A DNA stretch of 8,597 nt from Acidobacteriota bacterium (GTDB lineage: Bacteria; Acidobacteriota; Blastocatellia; Pyrinomonadales; Pyrinomonadaceae). Below the pieces are notes generated by a model, which saw only the letters and a program-made list of their open reading frames with translations, did no database searches and had not been told where the DNA came from. Below are positions 1 through 5,275 of this stretch, in pieces. Location: NCBI GenBank assembly GCA_003222935.1, contig QHXL01000157.1, positions 1 to 8,597 of the forward strand, read 5' to 3'. A program made the position numbers and the translations under genes. The first letter of the stretch is position 1, and each line of letters starts with the position of its first letter.

Positions 1-320
1 TCAACGTGATCCGGCGGATACGATTCCGTTAGAGTTGAATCAGGAGCAGCAGGCCATTGTAGATTTTTCGGCGGTACCTTTGTCGCCGTGTAGAGTCGTT
101 TCGAAGAATTTGATCTGACAATTTGGCCCAGCAGCTTTTCGCTGCGTCCTTCGCCGTACGCGTAAGCCGTATCAAAGAACGTGCAACCAAAGTCGACTGA
201 CGCTTGGAGCGAACCGAGTGATTCATTGTCGTCGGAGTTGGACCAACTTCCCATCCCCCACATACCGTAACCAACACCACTGATTTCCCAATCGATCCGT
301 CCAAATTGTCGATAGTTCAT
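1..320 (-). CDS. Aldo/keto reductase, N-terminal part (cut by window edge)
   Basis: This is an NAD(P)H-dependent oxidoreductase of the aldo/keto reductase superfamily, a cytoplasmic TIM-barrel enzyme that reduces carbonyls. Reading the minus strand from an ATG at 320-318 gives 106 complete codons with no stop before the window edge. The protein begins MNYRQFGRIDWEISGVGYGM, the usual first strand of the family. It continues with FFDTAYAYGEGRSEKLLG, which holds the catalytic Asp50 and Tyr55, and YTATKV, which holds the catalytic Lys81. The catalytic His and the cofactor-binding C-terminal half lie outside the window. A GGAG Shine-Dalgarno sits 6 nt before the ATG, which supports this start. No substrate can be assigned. 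The family is clear; the subfamily is not. Confidence 0.93.
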   Translation of the reverse strand, partial: MNYRQFGRIDWEISGVGYGMWGMGSWSNSDDNESLGSLQASVDFGCTFFDTAYAYGEGRSEKLLGQIVRSNSSKRLYTATKVPPKNLQWPAAPDSTLTESYPPDHV

Positions 321-369
321 TTTGATCTCCGCTGCGAGTTTAATTTCAGTGACCCATCTTAGCCTAAAG

Positions 370-423
370 TTGTCGAAATGCCCGCCGACCTAAATGTCCG
401 ATAAACTTCAGTTTGTCGAAATG
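370..423 (+). repeat. 11-bp direct repeat, 43-bp period
   Basis: The word ttgtcgaaatg occurs at 370-380 and again at 413-423. The second copy begins inside the left arm of the 26-bp inverted repeat and runs 5 bp past its inner end. The first copy is preceded by taaag, which resembles the arm sequence. This may be a decayed third copy of the arm or a spaced binding site in the aldo/keto reductase leader. Confidence 0.5.
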
Positions 424-477
424 TTAGCTAGATGCCTTCTAGTGGTGATCACGACAAACTGAAGTTTATCGGACATT
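393..477. repeat. Perfect 26-bp inverted repeat with 33-bp spacer
   Basis: The arms at 393-418 and 452-477 are exact reverse complements over 26 bp; the left arm contains tgtccgataaacttcag. The 33-bp spacer has its own 5-bp stem (428-432 with 438-442) and a tgatca palindrome at 446-451. Each arm is also nearly self-complementary (cgataaact with agtttgtcg, one G-U pair). The element starts 73 bp upstream of the aldo/keto reductase ATG, and no coding region overlaps it. It could be a short MITE-like or REP-like element, or a cruciform in the reductase leader. No convincing target-site duplication flanks it. Confidence 0.85.
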
Positions 478-490
478 CCAAATACAGCAA

Positions 491-518
491 CGCCTCGAGA
501 TCCGAAGACCTCGAGGCG
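491..518 (-). terminator. Hairpin terminator with cUUCGg tetraloop
   Basis: On the minus strand this folds into a 12-bp stem (518-507 with 502-491, one G-U pair) closed by the extra-stable C(UUCG)G tetraloop. The plus-strand version has a mismatch and no such loop, so the orientation is minus. It lies 30 bp beyond the stop of the small secreted protein at 549-923. The sequence after the stem (TTGCTGTATTTGG) is T-rich but not a clean U-tract, so release may be partly Rho-assisted. It separates that gene from the aldo/keto reductase transcribed next in the same direction. Confidence 0.75.
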
Positions 519-548
519 CGTCATTTATAAAACTTCAAAGCTTACGGC

Positions 549-923
549 TTAGTTGCTGCCGGATGTGGAACCGCCGCTACCTGAAATCACAACGTCTTTA
601 TCCCATCCGCCAAAGGTCACACCCACGAGTTGCGAGTCGTCACCATTGGTCAATGAACGCACCTGAAAATCACCAGCTTTCTTGTCGCGCTGTTCGAGTT
701 TTGTCATCGCCTCGGCCACAACTTTGCCATTCTTGACGATCGACAACTGACCTGTTTGGTCATCAAACTTCACCTGGTACGTACCCTTCTTAACGACAGT
801 GCCGTTGACCTTGGTGTCGTTTTCAAAGGTCACATCGTGCTTGTGCACTTTTGCAAACGCTGCAACACATGTGAGCGCACCAACCACGAGTACTAAAACT
901 ATCCGATTTAAAATTGACTTCAT
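549..923 (-). CDS. Small secreted beta-rich protein of unknown function
   Basis: This 124-residue protein has a clear Sec signal peptide: MKS, a hydrophobic core from about residue 8 to 23, and a probable cut after AFA at residue 24. The mature part is about 100 residues, with alternating polar and hydrophobic stretches that suggest a small beta-sandwich. It has a VNGTVVKKGTYQVKF segment (39-53), a FGGWDKDVVIS segment (104-114) and a Ser/Gly tail. The VNGT..K.G.Y.V pattern recalls small exported acidobacterial hypothetical proteins, but I cannot name a domain. A GTG at 926-924 directly precedes the ATG at 923-921. I choose the ATG because AAGGAG lies 7 nt before it but only 4 nt before the GTG. 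The gene is monocistronic, with its own terminator at 491-518. Periplasmic or extracellular location is inferred from the signal peptide. Confidence 0.85.
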   Translation of the reverse strand: MKSILNRIVLVLVVGALTCVAAFAKVHKHDVTFENDTKVNGTVVKKGTYQVKFDDQTGQLSIVKNGKVVAEAMTKLEQRDKKAGDFQVRSLTNGDDSQLVGVTFGGWDKDVVISGSGGSTSGSN

Positions 924-1165
924 CACTGCTCTCCTTGTTACTTGTTCAGCTCACCCTAAAAGCACCGCTTGGTCCTTCATGCAAGCCCAGATTTTTTCAA
1001 ACTTCTGATGGCATTTTGCAACTTCACTCTGGTTACCATCAAAAAGCCTGCCCCCCGTACTCTTCTCTGCGAATAAACACCGCTCGCAGCTTACTTATGA
1101 CAAACTTTCAACTACATACATGTGTTGTCCACAATAATTACTAAAGACTTCACATTCTCGTAGGA

Positions 1166-1177
1166 TGATTGCAATCA
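1166..1177. promoter_or_regulatory. 12-bp perfect palindrome, operator-like
   Basis: The sequence tgattgcaatca is a perfect 12-bp palindrome in the middle of the divergent spacer. It lies about 240 bp upstream of the minus-strand gene start and about 400 bp upstream of the plus-strand gene. It may be a dimeric regulator site, but a single 12-bp palindrome can also arise by chance. Confidence 0.25.
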
Positions 1178-1318
1178 CCCATTTGGTTCGCATCGCACGA
1201 ATAAAAAGTTCCCTTACTTATTATTACTAGACTGCAACTAGCAAAGAACCCGATTCGCGAAGCGTGTATGCCTCAAGAACACCTCGCTTGTTACGCATTC
1301 AAACACTCTCAGGTTCCC

Positions 1319-1354
1319 AGTTAACTAACGATCGAATATCGTTACTTATTAACT
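1319..1354. repeat. Nested inverted repeat upstream of secreted-protein gene
   Basis: The inner arms taacgat (1326-1332) and atcgtta (1338-1344) flank a 5-bp loop. Outer arms agttaa (1319-1324) and ttaact (1349-1354) extend the same hairpin across small internal loops. A second 7-bp inverted repeat, ggtctat (1358-1364) with atagacc (1389-1395), follows at once. They could be folds in a long 5' leader of the gene at 1584 or protein-binding sites. The stems are AT-rich and modest, and no known riboswitch is recognised. Confidence 0.4.
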
Positions 1355-1570
1355 CGCGGTCTATATAAACAGAGTCAAATGTCGCGCGATAGACCTCTTT
1401 ACCATCTCTATACAAATCTTTACATTTCCCTACACTCAAAAGGATATTCACTTTGATAGACTTCGCACTCTCTCGGAGTTGCTTCGCTAGCCCTGGGCTC
1501 CATGAACCCGAATAAAACTGACCTTCGGTTAGCTTGCGGCGTCTTAGTTTTTGGAACTCGATAACTGTAG

Positions 1571-1576
1571 AAGGAG
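1571..1576 (+). promoter_or_regulatory. Ribosome binding site fixing the start at 1584
   Basis: The site aaggag lies 7 nt before the ATG at 1584. It decides between this start and an upstream in-frame ATG at 1551, which would add eleven charged residues before the signal peptide and has no such site. Confidence 0.85.
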
Positions 1577-1583
1577 ATCTCGA

Positions 1584-2180
1584 ATGAGAAAGATGATTAG
1601 TGCTTTGGGTCTGTCGAGCGCACTTATATTCACTCTGGCTGTGCATGCCGCCGCACCTGCCAATTTCGCTGGTACCTGGACGCTCGATAAGAGTAAGAGC
1701 CAGGGTTTGAATCAGCGACTACAAGGCGCCGACAGTGTCACCTGGACTATTGGGCAGGATGACAAGGCGATCACAATCGAAGAGAAGGTAACTGGTGGTC
1801 AAATGGGTGGCGGCGCTGGTGCCGGCGCTCCTCCAGCAGGCGGTCCTCCAGCCGGTGGTCCTCCTCCAGGTGGAGGCGGCGGTGGTGGTGGCGGTCGCGG
1901 TGGAATGATGGGCGGAATGGGTGGCCCACGTTCGTTTAATCTTGATGGTAATGAAGCTACGACCGACACGGGCCGCGGCAAAGTCGCCCGCAAGGCGAGC
2001 TGGTCCGGCAATACTCTGGAACTCGTCACCAAGTCGGCTTTCCAGGGCCAGGATGGTGCGGAAATCGTCTCGACAATTACCGAGAAGTTCTCACTATCAA
2101 CTGACGGAAAAACGTTGACCGTTACTCGCAAGGTTGAAGGACCAAGACCGAGCGACGCGACTTACGTTTTCACGAAGTAA
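1584..2180 (+). CDS. Secreted protein with Gly/Pro-rich central segment
   Basis: This 198-residue exported protein has unknown function. Residues 1-23 form a Sec signal peptide (MRKMISALGL, hydrophobic core, cut near HAAA). A short beta-rich part follows, starting FAGTWTLDKSKS, a motif like the first strand of small lipocalin-like secreted proteins. Residues 71-115 are almost pure Gly, Ala and Pro with some Met, including a run of nine glycines (96-104) and GGMMGGMGG. The rest (116-198) is again beta-rich: RSFNLDGNE, KASWSGNTLELVTK, KFSLSTDGKTLTVTRKV and a final TYVFTK. It reads as a small barrel or sandwich with a flexible loop inserted between strands. No catalytic motif is visible. The gene stands alone and ends at a strong terminator. 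The reading frame and export are well supported; the fold is inference. Confidence 0.85.
   Translation: MRKMISALGLSSALIFTLAVHAAAPANFAGTWTLDKSKSQGLNQRLQGADSVTWTIGQDDKAITIEEKVTGGQMGGGAGAGAPPAGGPPAGGPPPGGGGGGGGGRGGMMGGMGGPRSFNLDGNEATTDTGRGKVARKASWSGNTLELVTKSAFQGQDGAEIVSTITEKFSLSTDGKTLTVTRKVEGPRPSDATYVFTK
1827..1871 (+). repeat. Three 15-bp tandem units coding for (G/A)PP(A/P)G
   Basis: Three consecutive 15-bp units (1827-1841, 1842-1856, 1857-1871) share the core tcctcc and encode APPAG, GPPAG and GPPPG. They lead into a GGN run encoding nine glycines (1869-1895). The units differ mostly at third positions, so the array is not freshly duplicated. Repeat slippage could change the loop length between strains. 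Confidence 0.7.
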
Positions 2181-2192
2181 CAAACTTTATCC

Positions 2193-2246
2193 CCAAACAA
2201 AGAGGAGCATGAGGCGCAGGTCGCCTGGTGCTCCTTTTTAGTTTGG
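2193..2246. terminator. Terminator between convergent genes
   Basis: The core stem pairs aggagca (2203-2209) with tgctcct (2229-2235). An inner stem aggcg/cgcct (2212-2216 with 2222-2226) caps it, and a T-run at 2235-2239 follows. This makes a classic Rho-independent terminator for the plus-strand gene ending at 2180. Outer arms ccaaac (2193-2198) and gtttgg (2241-2246) extend the stem with a single bulged base. On the minus strand the stem is followed by CTCTTTGTTTGG, so it may also stop the glycosylase transcript ending at 2258. It is strong for the plus direction and weaker for the minus direction. Confidence 0.85.
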
Positions 2247-2257
2247 TAAACCTGTCT

Positions 2258-3139
2258 TTACATCCAGTCGCGAGTCATGTCGCACCAGAGGGCGAGACCA
2301 CGCCACTCGTTGAAGCGTGAGTAATAGCGAGCGATCTTTTTGTCGGTAGTTTTTCGTCCGTTATTTCTTACTTTGAAGAACTTGGCTCTGGTCCAGGAGT
2401 CGAGAGCCAACCCGTCATAACGTCCCAACAACTTAAGAAGGTTCTCAGCTGCGTAGTCTCCAGCGCCCTTAACACCTTTGATCTGTTTGATAAGTTCTTT
2501 GGTGGGTAGTTCGGTAGTTAACCAGGCTTCCACATTTAGTTCACCAGCAGCAACTCGATCCGCTAGCGTCTTCAGATAAGGCGCACGATATCCCGCTCGT
2601 ACTTCATCCGTATAAAAGTTGAGGGGCATTAAAGCCATCGCCTGCGGAGAGGGAAATGTGCGAGCTCCGTCGCGACTAAGTCGACCTAAGTTCTCCACTA
2701 GGCCAGTCACCATTTTTTTCGTCAAAGACCAGGAGCAATTAGTAGTACAGATCATCTTCACCAGATCTTCGAAGACTGTTGGTGAACGAAGCATCCGACC
2801 GGCACCTTGATCCGTTATCCAGGAGAACTCGGGATCTGAGCTCATTGATTCGTAAAAGCTTTCCAGATCATCGTCGAGCCGAAGAATGTGACGCGTATCT
2901 CGGATGACTCGATTGGTTTCGGTTTGATTGAGCGTTCGAGAGGGCTCAACTTTGACCGCTTGTCGGTTAGCGGACATGGTGATAGTGAATGGTTGCTTGT
3001 TTGGGAGGTCGACAACGCGGGTCAGTTTCCAGTTTTTCTCATCGATCGCGAATGGCAGTAACTGGCACCAGCCATGACTGATTACTGTGCGTTGAAAGCT
3101 GAAACTTGAGGGGGTTGGGATGGTGATTACTGTTGGCAT
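2258..3139 (-). CDS. DNA glycosylase, HhH-GPD superfamily (AlkA/OGG1-like)
   Basis: This is a 293-residue base-excision-repair enzyme expected to remove damaged bases from DNA. Residues 15-65 resemble the AlkA/OGG1 N-terminal domain (SHGWCQLLPF, then a short beta sheet). Residues 115-205 form the helical region. The helix-hairpin-helix is at about 213-240, with IKGVKGAGDYAAENLLKLLG. It is followed by GLALDSW, where Asp247 is the likely catalytic residue. The C-terminus FNEWRGLALWCDMTRDW matches the final helix of this family. The position of the OGG1 Schiff-base lysine is occupied by Tyr229 (GAGDY), as by Trp in AlkA, so I infer a monofunctional glycosylase without lyase activity. The target (3-methyladenine or another lesion) cannot be fixed. 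The Shine-Dalgarno is weak: a GGA about 12 nt upstream. The gene is convergent with the secreted-protein gene, so it is not in an operon with it. Confidence 0.88.
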   Translation of the reverse strand: MPTVITIPTPSSFSFQRTVISHGWCQLLPFAIDEKNWKLTRVVDLPNKQPFTITMSANRQAVKVEPSRTLNQTETNRVIRDTRHILRLDDDLESFYESMSSDPEFSWITDQGAGRMLRSPTVFEDLVKMICTTNCSWSLTKKMVTGLVENLGRLSRDGARTFPSPQAMALMPLNFYTDEVRAGYRAPYLKTLADRVAAGELNVEAWLTTELPTKELIKQIKGVKGAGDYAAENLLKLLGRYDGLALDSWTRAKFFKVRNNGRKTTDKKIARYYSRFNEWRGLALWCDMTRDWM

Positions 3140-3221
3140 CGGGCAATACGATCCTGCGTCTTTATGTTAAGAATCCTAGTCAAAATGGGCTTGTATGGTT
3201 CAAGTTCGGTCAAGGTGATTC

Positions 3222-3250
3222 TTGACACATATTAGCCTCGAGACTAGACT
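3222..3250 (+). promoter_or_regulatory. Candidate sigma-70-type promoter with no gene downstream
   Basis: A consensus TTGACA (3222-3227) is followed by a 17-bp spacer and tagact (3245-3250), which matches 4 of 6 bases of TATAAT. Transcription would start near 3257 and run into the hairpins at 3405-3460 and 3499-3634. An inverted repeat gtcaag-N6-cttgac (3209-3226) overlaps the -35 box and could be an operator. No credible coding gene follows, so the product may be a non-coding RNA, or the match may be chance. Confidence 0.35.
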
Positions 3251-3404
3251 GAATCCACTTGAAAAAACAGTGTGTGGAAGGCTGACTCCCCTGTCCCTAA
3301 TACTCGGGATAAGAGGAGAGAGAAGTCAAACACTAGACTTCCTCCAGTACTCCGGTGAACGTACGCACCGCTTCCGAAAACAAGTAAGCTGGAGCTTTCC
3401 AGCG

Positions 3405-3460
3405 ATGGTTCGTCGCCCCACAGGGCAGTTAGCAGGGCAGCCCATGTGGGGCGAAACCGT
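3405..3460. repeat. Long hairpin with 10-bp GC-rich perfect stem
   Basis: The arms tcgccccaca (3413-3422) and tgtggggcga (3445-3454) are perfect. The stem extends inward with gggc (3423-3426) and gccc (3440-3443), and outward with ggtt (3407-3410) and aacc (3455-3458) across a 2-base bulge. The plus-strand sequence after it contains gttttc and further T-rich patches, so it could end a plus-strand transcript. It may also be a dispersed palindromic element like its neighbour at 3499-3634. Confidence 0.6.
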
Positions 3461-3498
3461 TTTCACCCACCTCATTTTCCCTTTAATAAACTCGTATA

Positions 3499-3634
3499 GC
3501 ACTTCAGTAGTTCGTTGCTACTGGGACCGCAGGCGTCCCCGTCTGCAAGCGTCGCAATTCGCCCGATCGAGCCCTAGCTTGAAGTAGGCAGGCGGGGACG
3601 CCTGCGGTCCCAGCAGCCGGAACTACTGAAGTGC
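3499..3634. repeat. 136-bp inverted-repeat element (REP/MITE-like)
   Basis: The outer arms of 15 bp (3499-3513 with 3620-3634; gcacttcagtagttc) and inner arms of 21 bp (3521-3541 with 3593-3613; starting ctgggaccgcaggcg) are both perfect reverse complements, separated by short unequal internal loops of 7 and 6 nt. A further 5 bp (3542-3546 with 3588-3592, one G-U) extends the inner stem, leaving a loop of about 41 bp. The GC-rich ggaccgcaggcgtcc core and the AT-richer ends give it the shape of a non-autonomous mobile or REP-like element. No transposase and no clear target-site duplication are present. It begins 23 bp past the stop of the PHP gene and could also help end that transcript. Confidence 0.85.
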
Positions 3635-3656
3635 AATGGCGTGACTAGAGGCAAGG

Positions 3657-4910
3657 CTATTTTATGTAGATCGGGTTGGAGATTATCCACGGTTGCTCGC
3701 TAAATGGTTTTCCTAACTGCGGCAGGTATCCCTCGACGCGATAGATACCAGCTTGAACGACTGGAATCTCTTTCTCTTTCACTCCGGTTTCATCCAGCAT
3801 CACACTCCCGTTGCGATAAAGAACAAGCCGGCTCGACGCCGGAAGCAGAATTTTCAACCGAGTATCACTTTGAAGCGGCACTTCGTCGCCCTGTATCTGA
3901 ATCCCGCGCGAATCACGCACTTCGAATCTGAAGTTGGTCGTGTCGCCTAATAGATCAAATCCAATAAAACAATGCCCGGCCCGAATGGCCTGAAGCAAAC
4001 TTGTTTCATCCAATTGGGCACGTACCTCCATGCTGTCTTCTACCTGTGCCGGTAATAGGACGTGCACTCTCACCAACCGAAAGCTTGTCTCGTACGGATC
4101 GAGTTTGAGGCCGACTAACTGTTTTCCACTCGCATCATCCAGACTCAGTCCCACGTTGGAATGTGAATCGTTTCCCGCGAGGGCAACTGCTCGTCGTCCG
4201 GCAAGAATTTCATCCCATTTCTTCAGACCCAGCCCGGGCTTTTGGAGATAATTTGCAAACAGCAAAGCGGGAAACGCTCGGCGACTCCAAACGGTGTCGA
4301 ATAGTGCAACGAGGGGGTTGATCCGCCTGGCATTTGTATAGACGTTGTAGACCTCTATCCCGTCAACATTTTCACTCCAGCTTTTAAACTCTTCTGGATA
4401 GGCGATAATCGACAGTGCGTTACGAGCTCGAGAGTTTGCTACTACATCAGCAGTCGATACCCCACTCGAAGAAGTCAAAGACACGTCACCGGGAATACTC
4501 AGCAAACGATCTCCCTGTTTGCTTGCCACCTCGTTACCATTAATGAAAAGAACACCTGCTCGCGGACCTTTCAACGTCATCGCAGACGTGTCGTACTGAG
4601 ACTCGACGTGTTCAGTCATCACAACGAAGTCCAACTGGTTCGCAATTGCCCCGTCTAGAATTTCCTGGAATGTACCGGCGCTGTGTCCACCAAGAAACGA
4701 ATGCACGTGAACGACGCCCTTGTATTCTGCATAGGGCGACAGATCGTTACTTTGCCGGGTACGACTTTGTGCTAGTTGTCGACTCTCGGAGTTGATCATT
4801 TGAATCAATGCATTCAAGCGACCGAGTCGATAACGTCTATATGCGAAAGGGATCTGCGACAGCAGAATCAGGAAGAGAACAATCAGTAGGATCTTTTTGG
4901 CGCGCGACAT
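3657..4910 (-). CDS. Membrane-anchored PHP-domain metal-dependent phosphoesterase
   Basis: This 417-residue protein has an N-terminal hydrophobic anchor (about residues 7-23, preceded by RAKK), which would place the rest in the periplasm, followed by a coil-like linker to about residue 58. The PHP catalytic domain shows HVHS (68-71), His76, TEH (99-101), NGNE (124-127), YPEE (171-174) and GNDSH (246-250), in the order of PHP metal ligands for a two- or three-metal hydrolase. Residues 290-417 form a beta-rich C-terminal domain that includes LLQAIRAGHCFIGFDLLGD. The usual His of the third motif (AHP) is Tyr171, which may change metal content or activity. The substrate is unknown. The ATG at 4910 is preceded in frame by a stop only 12 nt upstream, so no longer form exists. 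Its Shine-Dalgarno is poor (AAGG abuts the ATG), so translation may depend on read-in from the Dabb gene 58 bp upstream. Confidence 0.85.
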   Translation of the reverse strand: MSRAKKILLIVLFLILLSQIPFAYRRYRLGRLNALIQMINSESRQLAQSRTRQSNDLSPYAEYKGVVHVHSFLGGHSAGTFQEILDGAIANQLDFVVMTEHVESQYDTSAMTLKGPRAGVLFINGNEVASKQGDRLLSIPGDVSLTSSSGVSTADVVANSRARNALSIIAYPEEFKSWSENVDGIEVYNVYTNARRINPLVALFDTVWSRRAFPALLFANYLQKPGLGLKKWDEILAGRRAVALAGNDSHSNVGLSLDDASGKQLVGLKLDPYETSFRLVRVHVLLPAQVEDSMEVRAQLDETSLLQAIRAGHCFIGFDLLGDTTNFRFEVRDSRGIQIQGDEVPLQSDTRLKILLPASSRLVLYRNGSVMLDETGVKEKEIPVVQAGIYRVEGYLPQLGKPFSEQPWIISNPIYIK

Positions 4911-4968
4911 CCTTAGGATTCAGATAGGGCTGACATCCTCTCACGTCCAAAAGGTTCTTGTCTTCTTA

Positions 4969-5259
4969 TCAGCTGATGAAGTCGACCGAGGCTACGTGTT
5001 CGCTGATGCCGCGTCCAAAGTTTGCGACTTTGACGTGCTCAGGATGGACCGTGTAAACGTCGAGTCCTGCTCGATCAGCAAAGACCGCAACAAGACCGGT
5101 ATCGTAGGACCGTGGCAAGCCGATAGTATCGAAGCCAACCTCAAGACTTTTCACTTCCGGAATGATACCCGCAAGGTTGCGCAGCAAATGGACATGTTCC
5201 TCACGTGTTTCCTGCTCGACATCGGGCCGGTACTTCCAGATGACAACGTGTGTTAGCAA
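4969..5259 (-). CDS. Stress-responsive alpha/beta-barrel (Dabb) domain protein
   Basis: This 96-residue protein of the Dabb family (dimeric alpha-beta barrel, Pfam PF07876) consists of the domain alone. It begins LTHVVIWKYRPDV, the typical first strand. A helix (about 15-30), a second strand (VKSLEVGFD) and a third strand with DTGLVAVF follow. It ends with VHPEHVKVANF, the family's H.P.H segment, and SVDF. No signal peptide is visible, so it is probably cytoplasmic. The start is a TTG at 5259-5257 with a good GGAG 7 nt upstream; no ATG precedes the domain. The start lies 16 bp after the stop of the receptor gene and the stop lies 58 bp before the PHP gene, so co-transcription is likely. Family members often act as homodimers and some bind small hydrophobic ligands. 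A specific role here cannot be stated. Confidence 0.9.
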   Translation of the reverse strand: MLTHVVIWKYRPDVEQETREEHVHLLRNLAGIIPEVKSLEVGFDTIGLPRSYDTGLVAVFADRAGLDVYTVHPEHVKVANFGRGISEHVASVDFIS

Positions 5260-5275
5260 AATGAAACTCCGTCTC

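Larger units (their letters stand above)
924..1583. other. Gene-free spacer between divergent secreted-protein genes
   Basis: These 660 bp separate the start of the minus-strand small secreted protein from the plus-strand secreted protein, so both promoters should lie here. I see no convincing coding region. The stretch around 1140-1400 is visibly more AT-rich than the genes. It carries several palindromes, listed separately: 1166-1177, 1319-1354 and 1358-1395. A bulged palindrome also lies at 1109-1127. I could not assign -35 and -10 boxes with confidence. Confidence 0.7.
3140..3656. other. Repeat-rich spacer without a convincing gene
   Basis: These 517 bp lie between the end of the PHP gene and the start of the glycosylase gene, both on the minus strand. 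They hold a plus-strand promoter-like site (3222-3250) overlapped by a short inverted repeat, a long hairpin (3405-3460) and a 136-bp inverted-repeat element (3499-3634). The glycosylase promoter should lie in 3140-3250 on the minus strand, but no clear -35/-10 pair stands out. Open frames here encode only repeat-derived peptides. Confidence 0.7.

Noticed and set aside
29..304. Minus-strand open frame of 91 codons at the left edge
   Set aside because: It is out of frame with the aldo/keto reductase, which shows the FDTAYAYGEGRSE and TKV motifs and runs through the edge without a stop.
393..477. 26-bp inverted repeat as a transcription terminator for the gene at 549-923
   Set aside because: There is no T-run after the stem in the minus direction, the loop is 33 nt long, and a better terminator lies at 491-518 between it and the gene.
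370..477. CRISPR-like array from the repeated words near 370-477
   Set aside because: There are only two short direct copies plus one inverted copy, no regular spacers and no cas genes.
1299..1646. Minus-strand open frame of 115 codons upstream of the secreted-protein gene
   Set aside because: It overlaps the ribosome binding site and signal peptide of a well-supported gene on the other strand, has no clear Shine-Dalgarno, and matches no family I recognise. The part at 1299-1560 could be a remnant, but I cannot support it.
3222..3587. Plus-strand open frame of 121 codons in the repeat-rich spacer
   Set aside because: It starts with a TTG that is part of the promoter-like box, runs through two hairpins, and its C-terminal part (YWDRRRPRLQ) is just the translated inverted repeat.
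3490..3645. Target-site duplication around the 136-bp element
   Set aside because: The flanks (cgtata on the left, aatggc on the right) do not match as a duplication, so recent transposition is not shown.
4897..5256. Plus-strand open frame of 119 codons opposite the Dabb gene
   Set aside because: The minus-strand frame encodes a recognisable Dabb domain, and the plus-strand frame is its shadow with no domain of its own.
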